The position numbers and the translations under genes were made by a program. The notes under the pieces are model-generated. The model was not told the DNA's origin. It worked only from the letters and a program-made list of their open reading frames with translations, and searched no databases. Below are positions 36,603 to 46,735 of a DNA stretch of 64,000 nucleotides, piece after piece. How positions within the stretch are numbered: the first letter of the stretch is position 1; each line of letters begins with the position of its first letter. The stretch covers positions 1-64,000 of the forward strand of contig JBOFEG010000021.1 in NCBI GenBank assembly GCA_051647685.1, given 5' to 3'. This DNA is from CALTSX01 sp051647685. GTDB lineage: Bacteria > Chlamydiota > Chlamydiia > Chlamydiales > CALTSX01.

Positions 36603-37675
36603 AAATTACTATTGATTCTCGATTTTCTCCTTTTTCGCATCGAGCGGGGACACATGCACTCATTCCAAAAACTCAGATAGTTGTAGAAGTATATCCATCG
36701 CGCGTTCGTTTCTATTGTTGTAGATCTGTTGATGTGTATGAAATGGATATACAAATTGGAGGTTATGTAGATGGATTTACTATTATACAAGATTTAGAGG
36801 GCCAAGTTGTTCGGGTATTTGGTACCTCTGTGAATGGCTATATGTCTTATGAATTGCAATTATTTGGTGGATATATTGCTATAGATTTGATTCGATCTCG
36901 CAATCCATTGAACATCATTTTTGAAGGAAAAACGCATACACTTCTTCCAAAGAAGCCGTTGCAATTATTTCCGGTCAGAGAATATATAAACTGCTCTCTC
37001 CCAAGACTTGCATTCGGCATTCATAAATCACAAAATATCGATCATATTGCTCTACGAAAAGATTTAAGAGAAACTCTACCCTTTCTCTATAGAATTGGAA
37101 AGCTATCTCCGAAGCATTCCGATCCTATTCAAACTGGCACTACAGGAGAACTGTTAGAAAAGATACAGGATCGTATACATGCTGGCGATAAAATAGGCAC
37201 GACCCTTGCGTTGCATGAATTTTTTGTAATTGCTATTCGAGATCTATTTGTTCCCCAGCTGTTTGATTATCGCTTGCAAGGGTTATTTACTCCTCCAGAA
37301 ACATCAAAGTTGCATTATGACACAAGCCTTTTGTCTAAAGTATCTGAGCTGATTGAAAGTTTATTCCTGCAACAACAGGAAAGCTCTATACTGTTTCTCC
37401 CTTTGCTTCTACCCATTTTACATGCAGGTAGATTCCTAACAGTACGCAGTCCATATAATAATTATACATTAGACATGGAGTGGCGTAGTCATAAATTGCG
37501 CAAAGTGATTTTCTATTCTCATGACTCGCGAAAATATCATTTCCTATTACCAAAGCCACTCCGCACATTTCGCATGAGATCTTCTAAGGCAGATCGTGGA
37601 ACAGTTTGTTGCACTGGCGATCTTATTTCTGTGAAAAAAGATACTAGTTATTTTTTTGATCGCTTTCAAATATAA
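36599..37675 (+). CDS. Hypothetical conserved-looking cytosolic protein
   Basis: The GTG at 36599 overlaps the mtaB stop (GTGTGA) and gives 358 residues; a GTG six bases earlier is also possible. I do not recognise the family. The N-terminal half looks beta-rich, with SFSPF/SHRAGTHALIP and ELQLFGGYIAIDLI segments. A proline-rich KKPLQLFPVREYINCSLPRL linker follows, and the rest is helical. No signal peptide or membrane segment is seen. Translational coupling to mtaB and the short gap to ligA suggest one operon. Confidence 0.7.
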   Translation: MKITIDSRFSPFSHRAGTHALIPKTQIVVEVYPSRVRFYCCRSVDVYEMDIQIGGYVDGFTIIQDLEGQVVRVFGTSVNGYMSYELQLFGGYIAIDLIRSRNPLNIIFEGKTHTLLPKKPLQLFPVREYINCSLPRLAFGIHKSQNIDHIALRKDLRETLPFLYRIGKLSPKHSDPIQTGTTGELLEKIQDRIHAGDKIGTTLALHEFFVIAIRDLFVPQLFDYRLQGLFTPPETSKLHYDTSLLSKVSELIESLFLQQQESSILFLPLLLPILHAGRFLTVRSPYNNYTLDMEWRSHKLRKVIFYSHDSRKYHFLLPKPLRTFRMRSSKADRGTVCCTGDLISVKKDTSYFFDRFQI

Positions 37676-37715
37676 AATATTATTATCGTATAAATTTCTA
37701 TTGCACGGGTCAAGC

Positions 37716-39716
37716 GTGGGACGTAACAATTATGAAGCGAGATCGGCTTATTTAAAACTTATTCAAGAGATAAATGAGCATAATACGAATTACTTTGTAC
37801 GCAATACACCGCTCATCACGGACTATGAGTATGATCTCTTAGTTGCAAAAGCAAGCGAAATTGAAGAAGCTCATCCTGAATGGATCCCAAAAAGTGGATC
37901 CCCTATTAGTAAAGTTTCAGAACAGAGACAAAGGGGATTTCAGAGTATAGCGCATGCTGTTCCCATGTTATCCTTAACTAATACATATTCTTATGGCGAA
38001 ATAGAGGAATTTATAACGCGAGTAGAAAAGCTACTCGATAAAACAAATCTTGCTTACTGCTGTGAATTAAAAATAGATGGGTGCGCTTTATCTCTCTGTT
38101 ATATAGATGGCAAGTTTATAAGAGCTGTTACACGTGGAGATGGAAAAAAAGGAGATGATGTGACCGAAAATGTTCGGGGCATTTCTTCTCTTCCAAAAAT
38201 TATTCATGGGAAAAATATTCCCCGTTTACTTGAGATTCGAGCAGAGGTATATATGACTCGAAAAGAATTTAGAAAAGCAAATCTCGATAAGCAAGAAAGG
38301 GGCGAAGCAGTATGGGCAAATCCGAGAAATGCCGCTGCGGGATCATTAAAATTATTAGATTCGAAAATCTCTAAGAGTCGAAATTTACAAATTTTTTGTT
38401 TTGCTATTTGTCAGGGGATTCCTAGTAATCTCAATTCGCAATATCATTTGCACCGATATTTGCAATCACTCGGATTTCCTACTGTAGCTAAATCTAATGT
38501 ATCTCTTGCGCATAACCTGAAAGAAATCAAAGAGTACATAGAAGAAATCAGTGAAAAGCGTGATACACTTCCTTTTGATATCGATGGAATTGTCATTAAA
38601 GTAGATAACTTAGACGATCATGAATATCTGGGAACGACAGAAAAAAGTCCGCGTGGATCAATTGCTTATAAATTTGCTCCTGAACAAGCAGAAACAATTA
38701 TTGAGGCTATTACAATACAAATTGGCAGAACAGGCGTACTTACTCCTGTCGCTGAATTAAGACCTGTTTTTTTATCAGGCAGTCGTGTCGCCCGAGCTAC
38801 TCTTCATAATGGTGACGAAATTAAACGGAAGGGAATTGGAATTGGAGATAGCGTGCTCATTGAAAAAGGTGGGGAGATTATTCCGAAAGTCGTGAGAGTC
38901 ACCCATAAGAAATCGAAGGCCATTTGGCATATGCCTAGACAATGTCCATTTTGTAATAGTATGGTTATTTATAAACAGGGAGAAGTAGCGGCTAGATGTT
39001 CCAATTCCCATTGTCAAAAGAAAAATTTCTTAAGGGTATTATTTTTTATAAAAAATATGGATATTGATCACATAGGGGCAAAGGTTCTTGAAAAATTGGT
39101 CAATACAGGTGCTATCGTTCAAATTACTGATCTCTATAAACTCACCAAAGAAGACATGAAAAACCTTCCTGGTTTTAAGGAAAAATCAATTAGCAATATT
39201 TTGGAAAGTATAGAAAAGTCTAAGGCTACTGAACTCGATCGATTTATTTTTGCTTTAGGCATTCCTTTTGTCGGACAGCGAACGGCAGAGATTATAGTAG
39301 CAAAATTTGGCTCTCTTCTAAATATTGCAACAGCGGATATTGACGAATATCTATCTATTGAAGGGATAGGGGAGAAAGTAGCAAATTCATTATATCAATT
39401 TTTTAGAGAGCCACATCACATAGAAGAAATTAATGAATTCATTTCGCTTGGCGTTCATTGGAAATCTAAATCTCGATCTAAATATTCTCAACACTTATTT
39501 ACAGACAAAAAATTTGTTCTTACTGGATCTCTTGAACATTATACAAGAGATCAAGCGACTGAACTCATTAAAGAACGTGGCGGCAAGATCAGCAATTCTG
39601 TGAGTAAAAAAACAGATTATATTCTAATTGGAACGAACCCAGGAAGTAAATTAGATGCTGCTAAAAGATTAGAGATCTACATCCTTACAGAAAAACAATT
39701 TGAGAATCTACTATAA
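37716..39716 (+). CDS. ligA: NAD-dependent DNA ligase LigA
   Basis: LigA seals nicks during replication using NAD. The active-site lysine is in CELKIDG (about residue 118). The oligonucleotide-binding domain carries PRGSIAYKFAPEQ and the IGRTGVLTP segment, and a zinc site uses CPFCNS and CSNSHCQ. Helix-hairpin-helix repeats and a C-terminal BRCT domain (about 590-666) follow. The GTG at 37716 gives 666 residues and fits the usual start; a TTG at 37656 would extend into the previous gene. It appears intact. Confidence 0.94.
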   Translation: MGRNNYEARSAYLKLIQEINEHNTNYFVRNTPLITDYEYDLLVAKASEIEEAHPEWIPKSGSPISKVSEQRQRGFQSIAHAVPMLSLTNTYSYGEIEEFITRVEKLLDKTNLAYCCELKIDGCALSLCYIDGKFIRAVTRGDGKKGDDVTENVRGISSLPKIIHGKNIPRLLEIRAEVYMTRKEFRKANLDKQERGEAVWANPRNAAAGSLKLLDSKISKSRNLQIFCFAICQGIPSNLNSQYHLHRYLQSLGFPTVAKSNVSLAHNLKEIKEYIEEISEKRDTLPFDIDGIVIKVDNLDDHEYLGTTEKSPRGSIAYKFAPEQAETIIEAITIQIGRTGVLTPVAELRPVFLSGSRVARATLHNGDEIKRKGIGIGDSVLIEKGGEIIPKVVRVTHKKSKAIWHMPRQCPFCNSMVIYKQGEVAARCSNSHCQKKNFLRVLFFIKNMDIDHIGAKVLEKLVNTGAIVQITDLYKLTKEDMKNLPGFKEKSISNILESIEKSKATELDRFIFALGIPFVGQRTAEIIVAKFGSLLNIATADIDEYLSIEGIGEKVANSLYQFFREPHHIEEINEFISLGVHWKSKSRSKYSQHLFTDKKFVLTGSLEHYTRDQATELIKERGGKISNSVSKKTDYILIGTNPGSKLDAAKRLEIYILTEKQFENLL

Positions 39717-39726
39717 CCTATAATTA

Positions 39727-41313
39727 TCAAAATTCCCAAACTATCTGTGCAGATAATCCAGATGTAATTACATGAGTATCGAACTCAGCTCTATAAGATA
39801 ATTTCAAACTACTGTTTTCTCTATCAGATAGACCTACACTACCTTCTAAGAAATAGAGACCTGTGTTACCGCTGTAAGTCTCCGTTATAAAATATTTTTT
39901 GCGAAGACTATAACCAGCAATTTTAGAATTAAAATTTTTATCACTTAACTGACGAGTATTATGCCAGCCGAATTGAAGGGAAGGTGTAATGGAACAACAA
40001 GAATGTATGATTTCTTGCTCTAGTTTTAAAGATAGTGACATATTCAAATATCTGAAATTCTTGGATGCCGTTTTAAGACTTATATCCTCTCGTTTATTTT
40101 CTTTAATGCAACTTTGAAATACATTGACTTGTGTGAAATTAAGTTGTGGAGTGAAGGTTACATATTCTGTGCTACAAGTGTACCCACCATGTAATGCTGC
40201 TGCGAGCTCCCAACTGTGAGGAGTTGAATCCATATGTATATGATCGCCAAATTGCAGAGTTCGATTTACATTGTGATAGGTATATCCGCCGAGCACCGTG
40301 GCGTTACAAAATAAATTTTCATTGTGATAAGTGAGCGAAGGATGTAAATAAATATTAAAAGTATTAGCTCTTCCACTTTCACCTTGCCAAGCCGTGTCGC
40401 TGCTACAATAAGTTAAACCAGCTCCTGGTGTAAAAGATGTTACGTATTGAGAAATATTGATAGAGAATCCGACTGCATTGTATTGATAATTTGGCAAAGA
40501 CTTCTCTTTATCATAATGAGAAATATTATAAAAAGGTGTAACAGTAAATGTATTTTTTTTATTAGTTATACAGGTAGGAGTTGGTAAGCTAGTGATATAG
40601 TAAATAGTTTGATTCTGAGTTACAGAAAGAGCGCCATAAATTTCTGGCGTTAATGATGCTAAGGCTTTTTCGTATTCATTGATAGGTAACGTAAACAGAT
40701 TTTGTAGTAGGTCTACAAATTGTCTATTTTCAAATGGGAAATCATCGGAGAGTAAATAGTTAGCAACATGTTTTTGATTAGTCGGTAGAGCGTTATTTTC
40801 TATAGAAAGAACAATTTGTGGGGTAAGGAGTGTAAAAGTAACTCGTTCTGTTTCGAAATCGATGATTCCAGCTCTGAGGTTATTAGAAGTTATTTGTGTA
40901 AAGGTACCTTTTATAGGACTTGCCTGTATAAAGTCATAAGGATTACTGCCTGTATATATACCGGGAAGAAAATTGAGCTCGAGTCCACCATCGAGGGAAG
41001 CCCTACCCTCTACTTGAAGAATATCAGAAATTCCATTGGGGCTCAATTTAATATTTAAAGCTCCGTCGGAAGTTTGTGTATAGTTTCCATGAATAATAAG
41101 TAAGCCTAAGTTATTAAAACACGGTGTAATTAGACTGTCATTTCTAACATCCTCACTTATAAAATTAATCGCATTGGTTGCATCGCTACCGGAATTGATG
41201 TCTGGAATAGCTATACTAACTCTATTATCAGAGTTAGTAGTTAGAGAACTAGTTTCAGAATAGATCAATGTATAAGGAAGTAAAAATAAAAGTAACTTTC
41301 GATTTAACTTCAT
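39727..41313 (-). CDS. Autotransporter with beta-barrel and short passenger (Pmp-like)
   Basis: The ATG at 41313 gives 528 residues and a clear signal peptide (KLNRKLLLFLLPYTLIYS). A short passenger part carries the repeat-like IIHGNYTQTSDGALNIKLS segment seen just before the barrel in chlamydial polymorphic membrane proteins. The rest, from about residue 230, is an autotransporter barrel ending in IVWEF with the terminal phenylalanine needed for outer-membrane insertion. The glycine-rich beta-helix passenger of its neighbour is absent here, so this copy seems to have lost most of its surface domain. Confidence 0.85.
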   Translation of the reverse strand: MKLNRKLLLFLLPYTLIYSETSSLTTNSDNRVSIAIPDINSGSDATNAINFISEDVRNDSLITPCFNNLGLLIIHGNYTQTSDGALNIKLSPNGISDILQVEGRASLDGGLELNFLPGIYTGSNPYDFIQASPIKGTFTQITSNNLRAGIIDFETERVTFTLLTPQIVLSIENNALPTNQKHVANYLLSDDFPFENRQFVDLLQNLFTLPINEYEKALASLTPEIYGALSVTQNQTIYYITSLPTPTCITNKKNTFTVTPFYNISHYDKEKSLPNYQYNAVGFSINISQYVTSFTPGAGLTYCSSDTAWQGESGRANTFNIYLHPSLTYHNENLFCNATVLGGYTYHNVNRTLQFGDHIHMDSTPHSWELAAALHGGYTCSTEYVTFTPQLNFTQVNVFQSCIKENKREDISLKTASKNFRYLNMSLSLKLEQEIIHSCCSITPSLQFGWHNTRQLSDKNFNSKIAGYSLRKKYFITETYSGNTGLYFLEGSVGLSDRENSSLKLSYRAEFDTHVITSGLSAQIVWEF

Positions 41314-41569
41314 GCGCCCCATATTAAAAAAAATATTGTATATTCCTATATGTAGTAGCACAAAGATGAAAATAAAGATATTTTTTAAACTTTTTTATAT
41401 TACTGATTCAGATTTATTACTATTCTCGTGTGAAATAGGCCAGGAGTGCGCTCTGAAGAAACATAGACTTATTGTTGTATAAAATCTCCTCTATGAAATC
41501 TTTGGTGTAAAATATTGATAAAGAATTTTACCGTATTATTTTTGAAAATCTGGCAAAGGCCTATTTTTG

Positions 41570-43115
41570 TTATAGCTCGAGGTGCGATAGATAAGGCATA
41601 TTATTGGTTGTACAATAAGTAGGGCGCGGAAGGTCAATCGGATAGTAGATAGTTTGTTTTTGATTTACGAGAGAAGCTCCATATATTTCTGGTCTCAACC
41701 ACGTTAAAAACTTTTCATTTTCATTTCCCATAGGGAGAATAACTTCTGGGTTAATCAGAGTAAAAGTTACTTGATTTGTTTCAAAATCTATGATTCCAAT
41801 GCCGGGTTTATTAGAAGTTATTTGTATAAATAAACCTACTAACGAATTTGTATTAATAAAGGTATAGGAATTGGTAGAGTCATATATACCCGGAATAAAA
41901 TCTAAATGTATGGCACCATCGATGGAAGCAGTACCGTGTATTTCAAGAGTATCGTGTGTTCCATTAGGCCTTAGTTGAATATGTAACGATCCATAGGCAC
42001 TTTGTGTATAATTCCCATGAATAATGAGTGAGCCCAAATCATTAAGACATGGTTTAACTAAACCGTCATTTATAAAATCACTGCTCGTTATAGCGCAACC
42101 TTGAAAAGTAGCATCTAAGTCAACTTTTATATTTTTTGAGGAGAGTGTTTTAACGTACGCAAGATTCCTTCGGCCATATAAATATCTACAGTGTTTTCAC
42201 AATTTCCATAATGATCCCAAATACCTCTCCCTGTTTTACTGATGACTCCACTTCCAGATATATTATCCGTCGTATCCAGCACAACACAATCTAAAACATC
42301 TAATTTATTGATCGCTTTAACTACAATGGGGTTTGGAAAAATTAGCGTTTCAGAAACTTGAAATGTCTCTCCCTCTAGAATCAAAGGGGAGGTAGGACAT
42401 CCAACTTTATTAACTAATGACGGACATCCTCCGCCAGAACCAAAACCACCTCCACCGCCACCACAATATCCTCCAAGGCCTGTACTTCCTTGATCAACTC
42501 CAGGTCCATCCCCGCCTCCCGTTCCTCCATTATTTCCTCCTCTAGCTCCTCCGTATCCTGTCAGAAAAGTAGAACCATCAGATGCACCACCCATACCTCC
42601 TGATTGATAGTCTAATCCTGGAAAATCTCCACCTCCACTAACATGAGTTGCATCTTTATTTTTACTTGAGAAACTAGCTCCAACTCCATTACATGGATTA
42701 CCTGTTTCTACACTTCCCCCCTCGGCTTTGCAATTAATAATCTTTATATTGGATAATGTAAGAGTTTTACCACGGTCAATATAAAAACCTGCACCAAGGC
42801 CGCTGCCGCCTCCTCTGGTTGCTTTCCCACCTATAGCAGCGCCACTAGTAAGAGTGCAATTGATAAGAGTTAAGTCAGCCATTATGGTAGCAAAGAGACG
42901 ATACTTTCCATTGCCATCAATCGTCTGATGTCCAGTAGATCTAATAACAGTGTTTTTTTAATTACAGGTAGATCGCTTCTAAGAGATAGAAGATTATTTT
43001 TGGGGATAGCAAGTTCAATCGTATTAGTAAGATCACGACTAGAATTCACATCTATAATAGCTTGACGTAGACTGTCAGCTCCGCTATCAGAATTTATCGT
43101 TACTACTTTTTACAT
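41570..43115 (-). pseudogene. Pmp-like autotransporter passenger, no barrel, several frameshifts
   Basis: The fragments share the pre-barrel IIHGNYTQSAYGSLHIQLR segment with the intact downstream paralogue. They also have an N-terminal SGADSLRQAI region, then NQTIDGNGKYR-like and LTLSNIKIINC repeats and a long glycine-rich stretch. A TAA follows the first ATG, so no signal peptide remains. The frame shifts at an A7 run (T at 42953-42959) and again near 42149-42152, each needing one more base. The barrel is missing after the pre-barrel region. This is a decayed gene with its paralogue next to it. Confidence 0.85.
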
Positions 43116-43170
43116 ATACTACCTACTCAAAAAATCAATGTGTGTGTTTTGTATGTAAATAGTATAAAAT

Positions 43171-44076
43171 TTAAAATAAAGATATTTCTCTAAATCTTTG
43201 CAAGGTGCCGACTAAATTAGGTTGTCCAGTAAAAGCTACTTTTTTCCAACAGCATGTACGTCCTTTTAATTTGTTTTCCTCTTGAAAGGGGAAATGAACA
43301 AATTCACAGAGTGATGGAAGATCTCGAACCGCTTGCATAAGCTCTATACTGATATCGATAGGGTGACTAGTGAGGAATCGGATTTTTTCAATTCCTGGGA
43401 TTTGATCTAAGCGATACAGAAGATCGTGGAATAAACAATTCCAACTTGGCTGATCTTTCCCATAGCTGTTGACATTTTGACCTAGCAAAGTAATTTCTTT
43501 ATATCCTTGACTGACTAGTCGTCTGCACTCTTCTTCGATACTTTCAGGTGGTCTCGAAACTTCTTTCCCACGAGTGTAGGGGACTACGCAATAGGTACAA
43601 AATTTGTCGCATCCTCGAATAATCGAAATCGATGCTTTTATAGGATCTACGCGTGATGCAATTAAATAATTTAAATTTTCTTCAAATCGATTCTCAACTC
43701 TGATGGCTTTTGTATTATTTGCGATAATTTCATCTAGAACATCTCCTAGATCACTAATGTTGTTTGTCCCTAAAATAAAATCTACACCTGGAATTTTCTT
43801 AAAAAGAGATTCTTTTTTTGCCATTGCCATACAACCCGTAACTCCAATAATAGATCCAGGGCGTTTAGAGCGACTTAAAAGACCAAGCTTTCCCATTACT
43901 TTTCTTTCTGCGAGATCTCGAATGGAGCAGGTGTTAAAGAGAAGCAAGTCGGCTTCTTCTTCTTTTTCTACCTCAGTCATATTTCTCTGCAATAGTTAGC
44001 CAATAATGATTTCAGAATCGAGTTCATTCATCTGACAGCCATATGTTCGAATATAAAATTTTTTAATTGACTTCAT
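43171..44076 (-). pseudogene. miaB: tRNA ms2i6A37 methylthiotransferase MiaB, truncated
   Basis: The remnant starts with the MiaB signature FYIRTYGCQMNELDSE, then an in-frame TAA at 43996-43998 interrupts it. It continues with NTCSIRDLAERK, the TGCMAM cysteine and the radical-SAM GCDKFCTYC site. After the HFPF segment, the normal second half is missing and the frame joins directly to a TRAM-like end, GRTCCWKKVAFTG, near 43275-43285. A stop codon plus an internal deletion means the gene is dead. MtaB at 35 kb remains intact, so only the i6A-dependent thiomethylation should be lost. Confidence 0.88.
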
Positions 44077-44195
44077 TTTAGATTCCTTAAAATTTATAAA
44101 GGGTTATAATACTAAATCAGATGAGATTTTCTTGGCAAAAATTGAAAGAAAAAGTACCCTAGTTGGCGCAACATTTTCGAAAAAGGATAGTCAAA

Positions 44196-44645
44196 ATGGA
44201 TCAGAGAAGTCAAAACAGGACAACCTTTGTTAAAAAACAAGGACAGCCCGAGCGGCGTTGGTTTATTTTTGACGCTTCAGGAAAAACTCTAGGGCGATTC
44301 GCGTCAGAAATTACAAAAGTTTTACGCGGAAAGCACACTACACGTTTCACTCCTAATATGGATTGTGGAGATGGAGTAATCATAGTTAATGCTGAAAAAA
44401 TCGAAGTAACGGGAACAAAAGAAGCTCAAAAATTATATATACACTATACAGGTTCCATGAGCGGGCTTCGTCAGATCCCATATCGCACCATGAAAATTCG
44501 AAAACCAACTTATATCCTAAGGCATGCTGTGCAAGGTATGATGCCAAAGACTAAACTGGCTAAAGCGCAACTCAAGCGTTTACGAATCTTTACTGGTGAA
44601 AACCATAAAATGGAAGCTCAACAGCCAATTGCAGTGTCGATTTAA
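44196..44645 (+). CDS. rplM: Ribosomal protein L13 (uL13)
   Basis: L13 binds 23S rRNA early in assembly of the large subunit. The 149 residues include WFIFDASGKTLGRFAS, the LRGKHTTRFTPN segment and GMMPKTKLAKAQLKRL. The ATG at 44196 has an AAGGATA ribosome site; a TTG at 44163 would extend it by 11 residues. It forms the usual rplM-rpsI pair, with 16 bases between the genes. A TATAAT lies at 44105-44110, but no well-spaced -35 box was found. Confidence 0.95.
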   Translation: MDQRSQNRTTFVKKQGQPERRWFIFDASGKTLGRFASEITKVLRGKHTTRFTPNMDCGDGVIIVNAEKIEVTGTKEAQKLYIHYTGSMSGLRQIPYRTMKIRKPTYILRHAVQGMMPKTKLAKAQLKRLRIFTGENHKMEAQQPIAVSI

Positions 44646-44661
44646 ATAAAAAGGGAATATC

Positions 44662-45066
44662 ATGAAAGAAAAACGAGTAATACAGGAAACTGTTTGTGTC
44701 GGCAGAAGAAAAACCGCTGTTGCATCTATTAGACTTCGAAAAGGCAGTGGAAAAATTGATGTTAACCACGTTACATTTGAGAAATATTTTTTTACAGAAT
44801 TTTTGAGAAAAGTAGCTTTATCTCCCTTACATAAACTGGGTATGGATGGACAATACGATCTTATCATTCGTGTAAATGGTGGCGGAATCGATGGCCAAGC
44901 ACAAGCCGTACGGTTGGCTATCTCTAGGGCTATCATTTCAGAAAATGAAAAATACAGATCTCAATTAAAAGAATGGGGATATCTCACTCGAGATCCGAGA
45001 AAACGAGAACGTGAGAAATATGGACTTGCTGGAGCAAGAAAGCGATTCCAATTCTCTAAACGGTAA
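44662..45066 (+). CDS. rpsI: Ribosomal protein S9 (uS9)
   Basis: S9 sits in the head of the small subunit, and its C-terminal tail reaches the P-site tRNA. The 134 residues show CVGRRKTAVASIRL at the start, the VNGGGIDGQAQAVRLAISRA region and the basic tail GLAGARKRFQFSKR. It is co-transcribed with rplM. Its end overlaps the convergent PAP2 phosphatase gene by 11 bases. Confidence 0.96.
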   Translation: MKEKRVIQETVCVGRRKTAVASIRLRKGSGKIDVNHVTFEKYFFTEFLRKVALSPLHKLGMDGQYDLIIRVNGGGIDGQAQAVRLAISRAIISENEKYRSQLKEWGYLTRDPRKREREKYGLAGARKRFQFSKR

Positions 45067-45826
45067 TCTTTCGATTAAATACTCTATTACATCGATAAAT
45101 AATATTTTCAGCCATCTTTGTGAGAAAAAACATAGCGGGGGTGAAATATAGCCAAGTAAGTGCAAATAATGCAATTCCAGCACTTCCAATTAAAATATCA
45201 GAAAGATAGTGAGCTCCTACCACAAGTCTCGGTAAACAGAATAGGATGCCGTAGAGTAGTCCTATAAATCCAACTCTTCTTCCCATTAAGAAAAATACAG
45301 TTGTTACAAATAATACTGCTGTAGTTCCATGATCTGCAGGAAAACAAGTCCTCGAATGATCCTTTACATATAACCAATCAACTTTTGTAGATAGACGTAT
45401 TGCACCCTCATACGTCAGTGATGGACTATGTCTAGATATAGACAAATAAGTTGGAATCAATGTTTTATTGATAAGACATATAACACTAAAAAAACAGAGT
45501 ATACTAATTAATAATTCAGCTATACGTTTAACGCGTAGAATCATTCCGCCTTTTTTAATGTAATACAAAAAGAAAGATGTCATGAAAATATCGTGCAACC
45601 AATCTATTCGTTTATGATTAGCGATAGCCCAAAAATTTTGCCAGAAGGTACTAGTCTGAATCCAATTATGGAGAAATATAAAACATTTTTGGTCTACATA
45701 ATCCCAAATCAATCGGGTACTTGGTATATTCCAGGATAATATGATTAAACCTAAACTAAGATGAAGAAATAATAGCGCTTTTGTATTCCAGGTATTTTTT
45801 GGGAATAAATTTTGGTGAATTGTCAT
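45056..45826 (-). CDS. PAP2-family membrane phosphatase
   Basis: The 256-residue protein has about six membrane segments and the PAP2 phosphatase motifs: a KDHSR region, the FPADHGTT segment with the catalytic histidine, and RLVVGAHYLSDIL with the second histidine and aspartate. The family removes phosphates from lipids such as undecaprenyl diphosphate, phosphatidylglycerol phosphate or lipid A. The serine usually found in the PSGH motif is alanine (PADH), which is permitted in some members. It is convergent with rpsI. Confidence 0.85.
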   Translation of the reverse strand: MTIHQNLFPKNTWNTKALLFLHLSLGLIILSWNIPSTRLIWDYVDQKCFIFLHNWIQTSTFWQNFWAIANHKRIDWLHDIFMTSFFLYYIKKGGMILRVKRIAELLISILCFFSVICLINKTLIPTYLSISRHSPSLTYEGAIRLSTKVDWLYVKDHSRTCFPADHGTTAVLFVTTVFFLMGRRVGFIGLLYGILFCLPRLVVGAHYLSDILIGSAGIALFALTWLYFTPAMFFLTKMAENIIYRCNRVFNRKITV

Positions 45827-45974
45827 GCATATAGTATGTCGATTTCATCATTAATCAAAAAGGGTATATTACTTTGAAATTTATTTTTAGATTAGGGAAT
45901 TTTGAAGGCATTCTTGTGGAAATCTAAATCTATGCCTGTTAGAACAAAATTAATCTGATTACAATAAGCTTTAA

Positions 45975-46681
45975 GTGAGGATACAATTGGATTTAATAAA
46001 AGAATTAAACTCAAAACTAGATAAAGCCTACTTAAATACTGAATTAGGAAAAAAAGCAGATCGAACCGCTCTGAGTAGTCTACAAACAACAGTAAATACA
46101 AAAGCAGACAAAACAGAACTAGAGAATAAGGTAGATAGGTCGGAAATAGAACAAATGCAAACCCAGACTGAAATTTTGATGCGAACTTACAAAAAATTGT
46201 CCAACTCTATCTATGTAGAAGCGCACTTAGCAACTACACTAAGGCCTTGGAATGGATTAGGTCTTCAAACGCATTTTCAGTTCAATAACCTTAAAATTAA
46301 ACATAATACAGATGATTTAGGAAAAAATGAAAACGGATGTTTCTCTTTTACCGCTTAATAGATGCTTCTATTAGCATGAAGTTTATGAGAGAAGAGACAG
46401 GGATAGGATTACCCACTTTTATATATAGAATACATATTTTTAAGAAGAATAAATGGCACCTAGCTAAAACTATGCAATGGCAGTTTAATGGAGTTACCCA
46501 AAAAGTAGTTAGAAATTCGGGCGATACTTCTAGCATAGGCACTTTAAAATCTACAGATATTATACACATGGAAAAACATGAAAAAATTCGGGTTTTATTG
46601 GAATGTAAATCTTTATTAGTTAATTCGAATGAGATTTATATCCATCCCCCAACTAGTTTTATTATCACCTCATTGAAATAG
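45975..46681 (+). pseudogene. Coiled-coil fibre-like protein with C1q-like end, frameshifted
   Basis: The GTG start opens an N-terminal stretch with heptad-like repeats (KADRTALSSLQ, KADKTELENKV), a pattern seen in trimeric fibre stalks. It is followed by NGLGLQTHFQFNN. After GCFSFTA the frame stops, and a one-base deletion near 46350 is needed to continue into the second half, which ends EIYIHPPTSFIITSLK. The beta-rich second half resembles a C1q/TNF-like jelly-roll as found on tail or surface fibres. Both fold assignments are inference. The restored length is about 235 residues. Confidence 0.5.
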
Positions 46682-46735
46682 ATTTTATATTTCATTTATT
46701 ATGATTGCTCAAAAACCATAGAAGTATGTCAATAT

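Noticed and set aside
44067..44110. Promoter for rplM with TTGACT and TATAAT
   Set aside because: The spacing is 32 bases, too long for a sigma-70 promoter.
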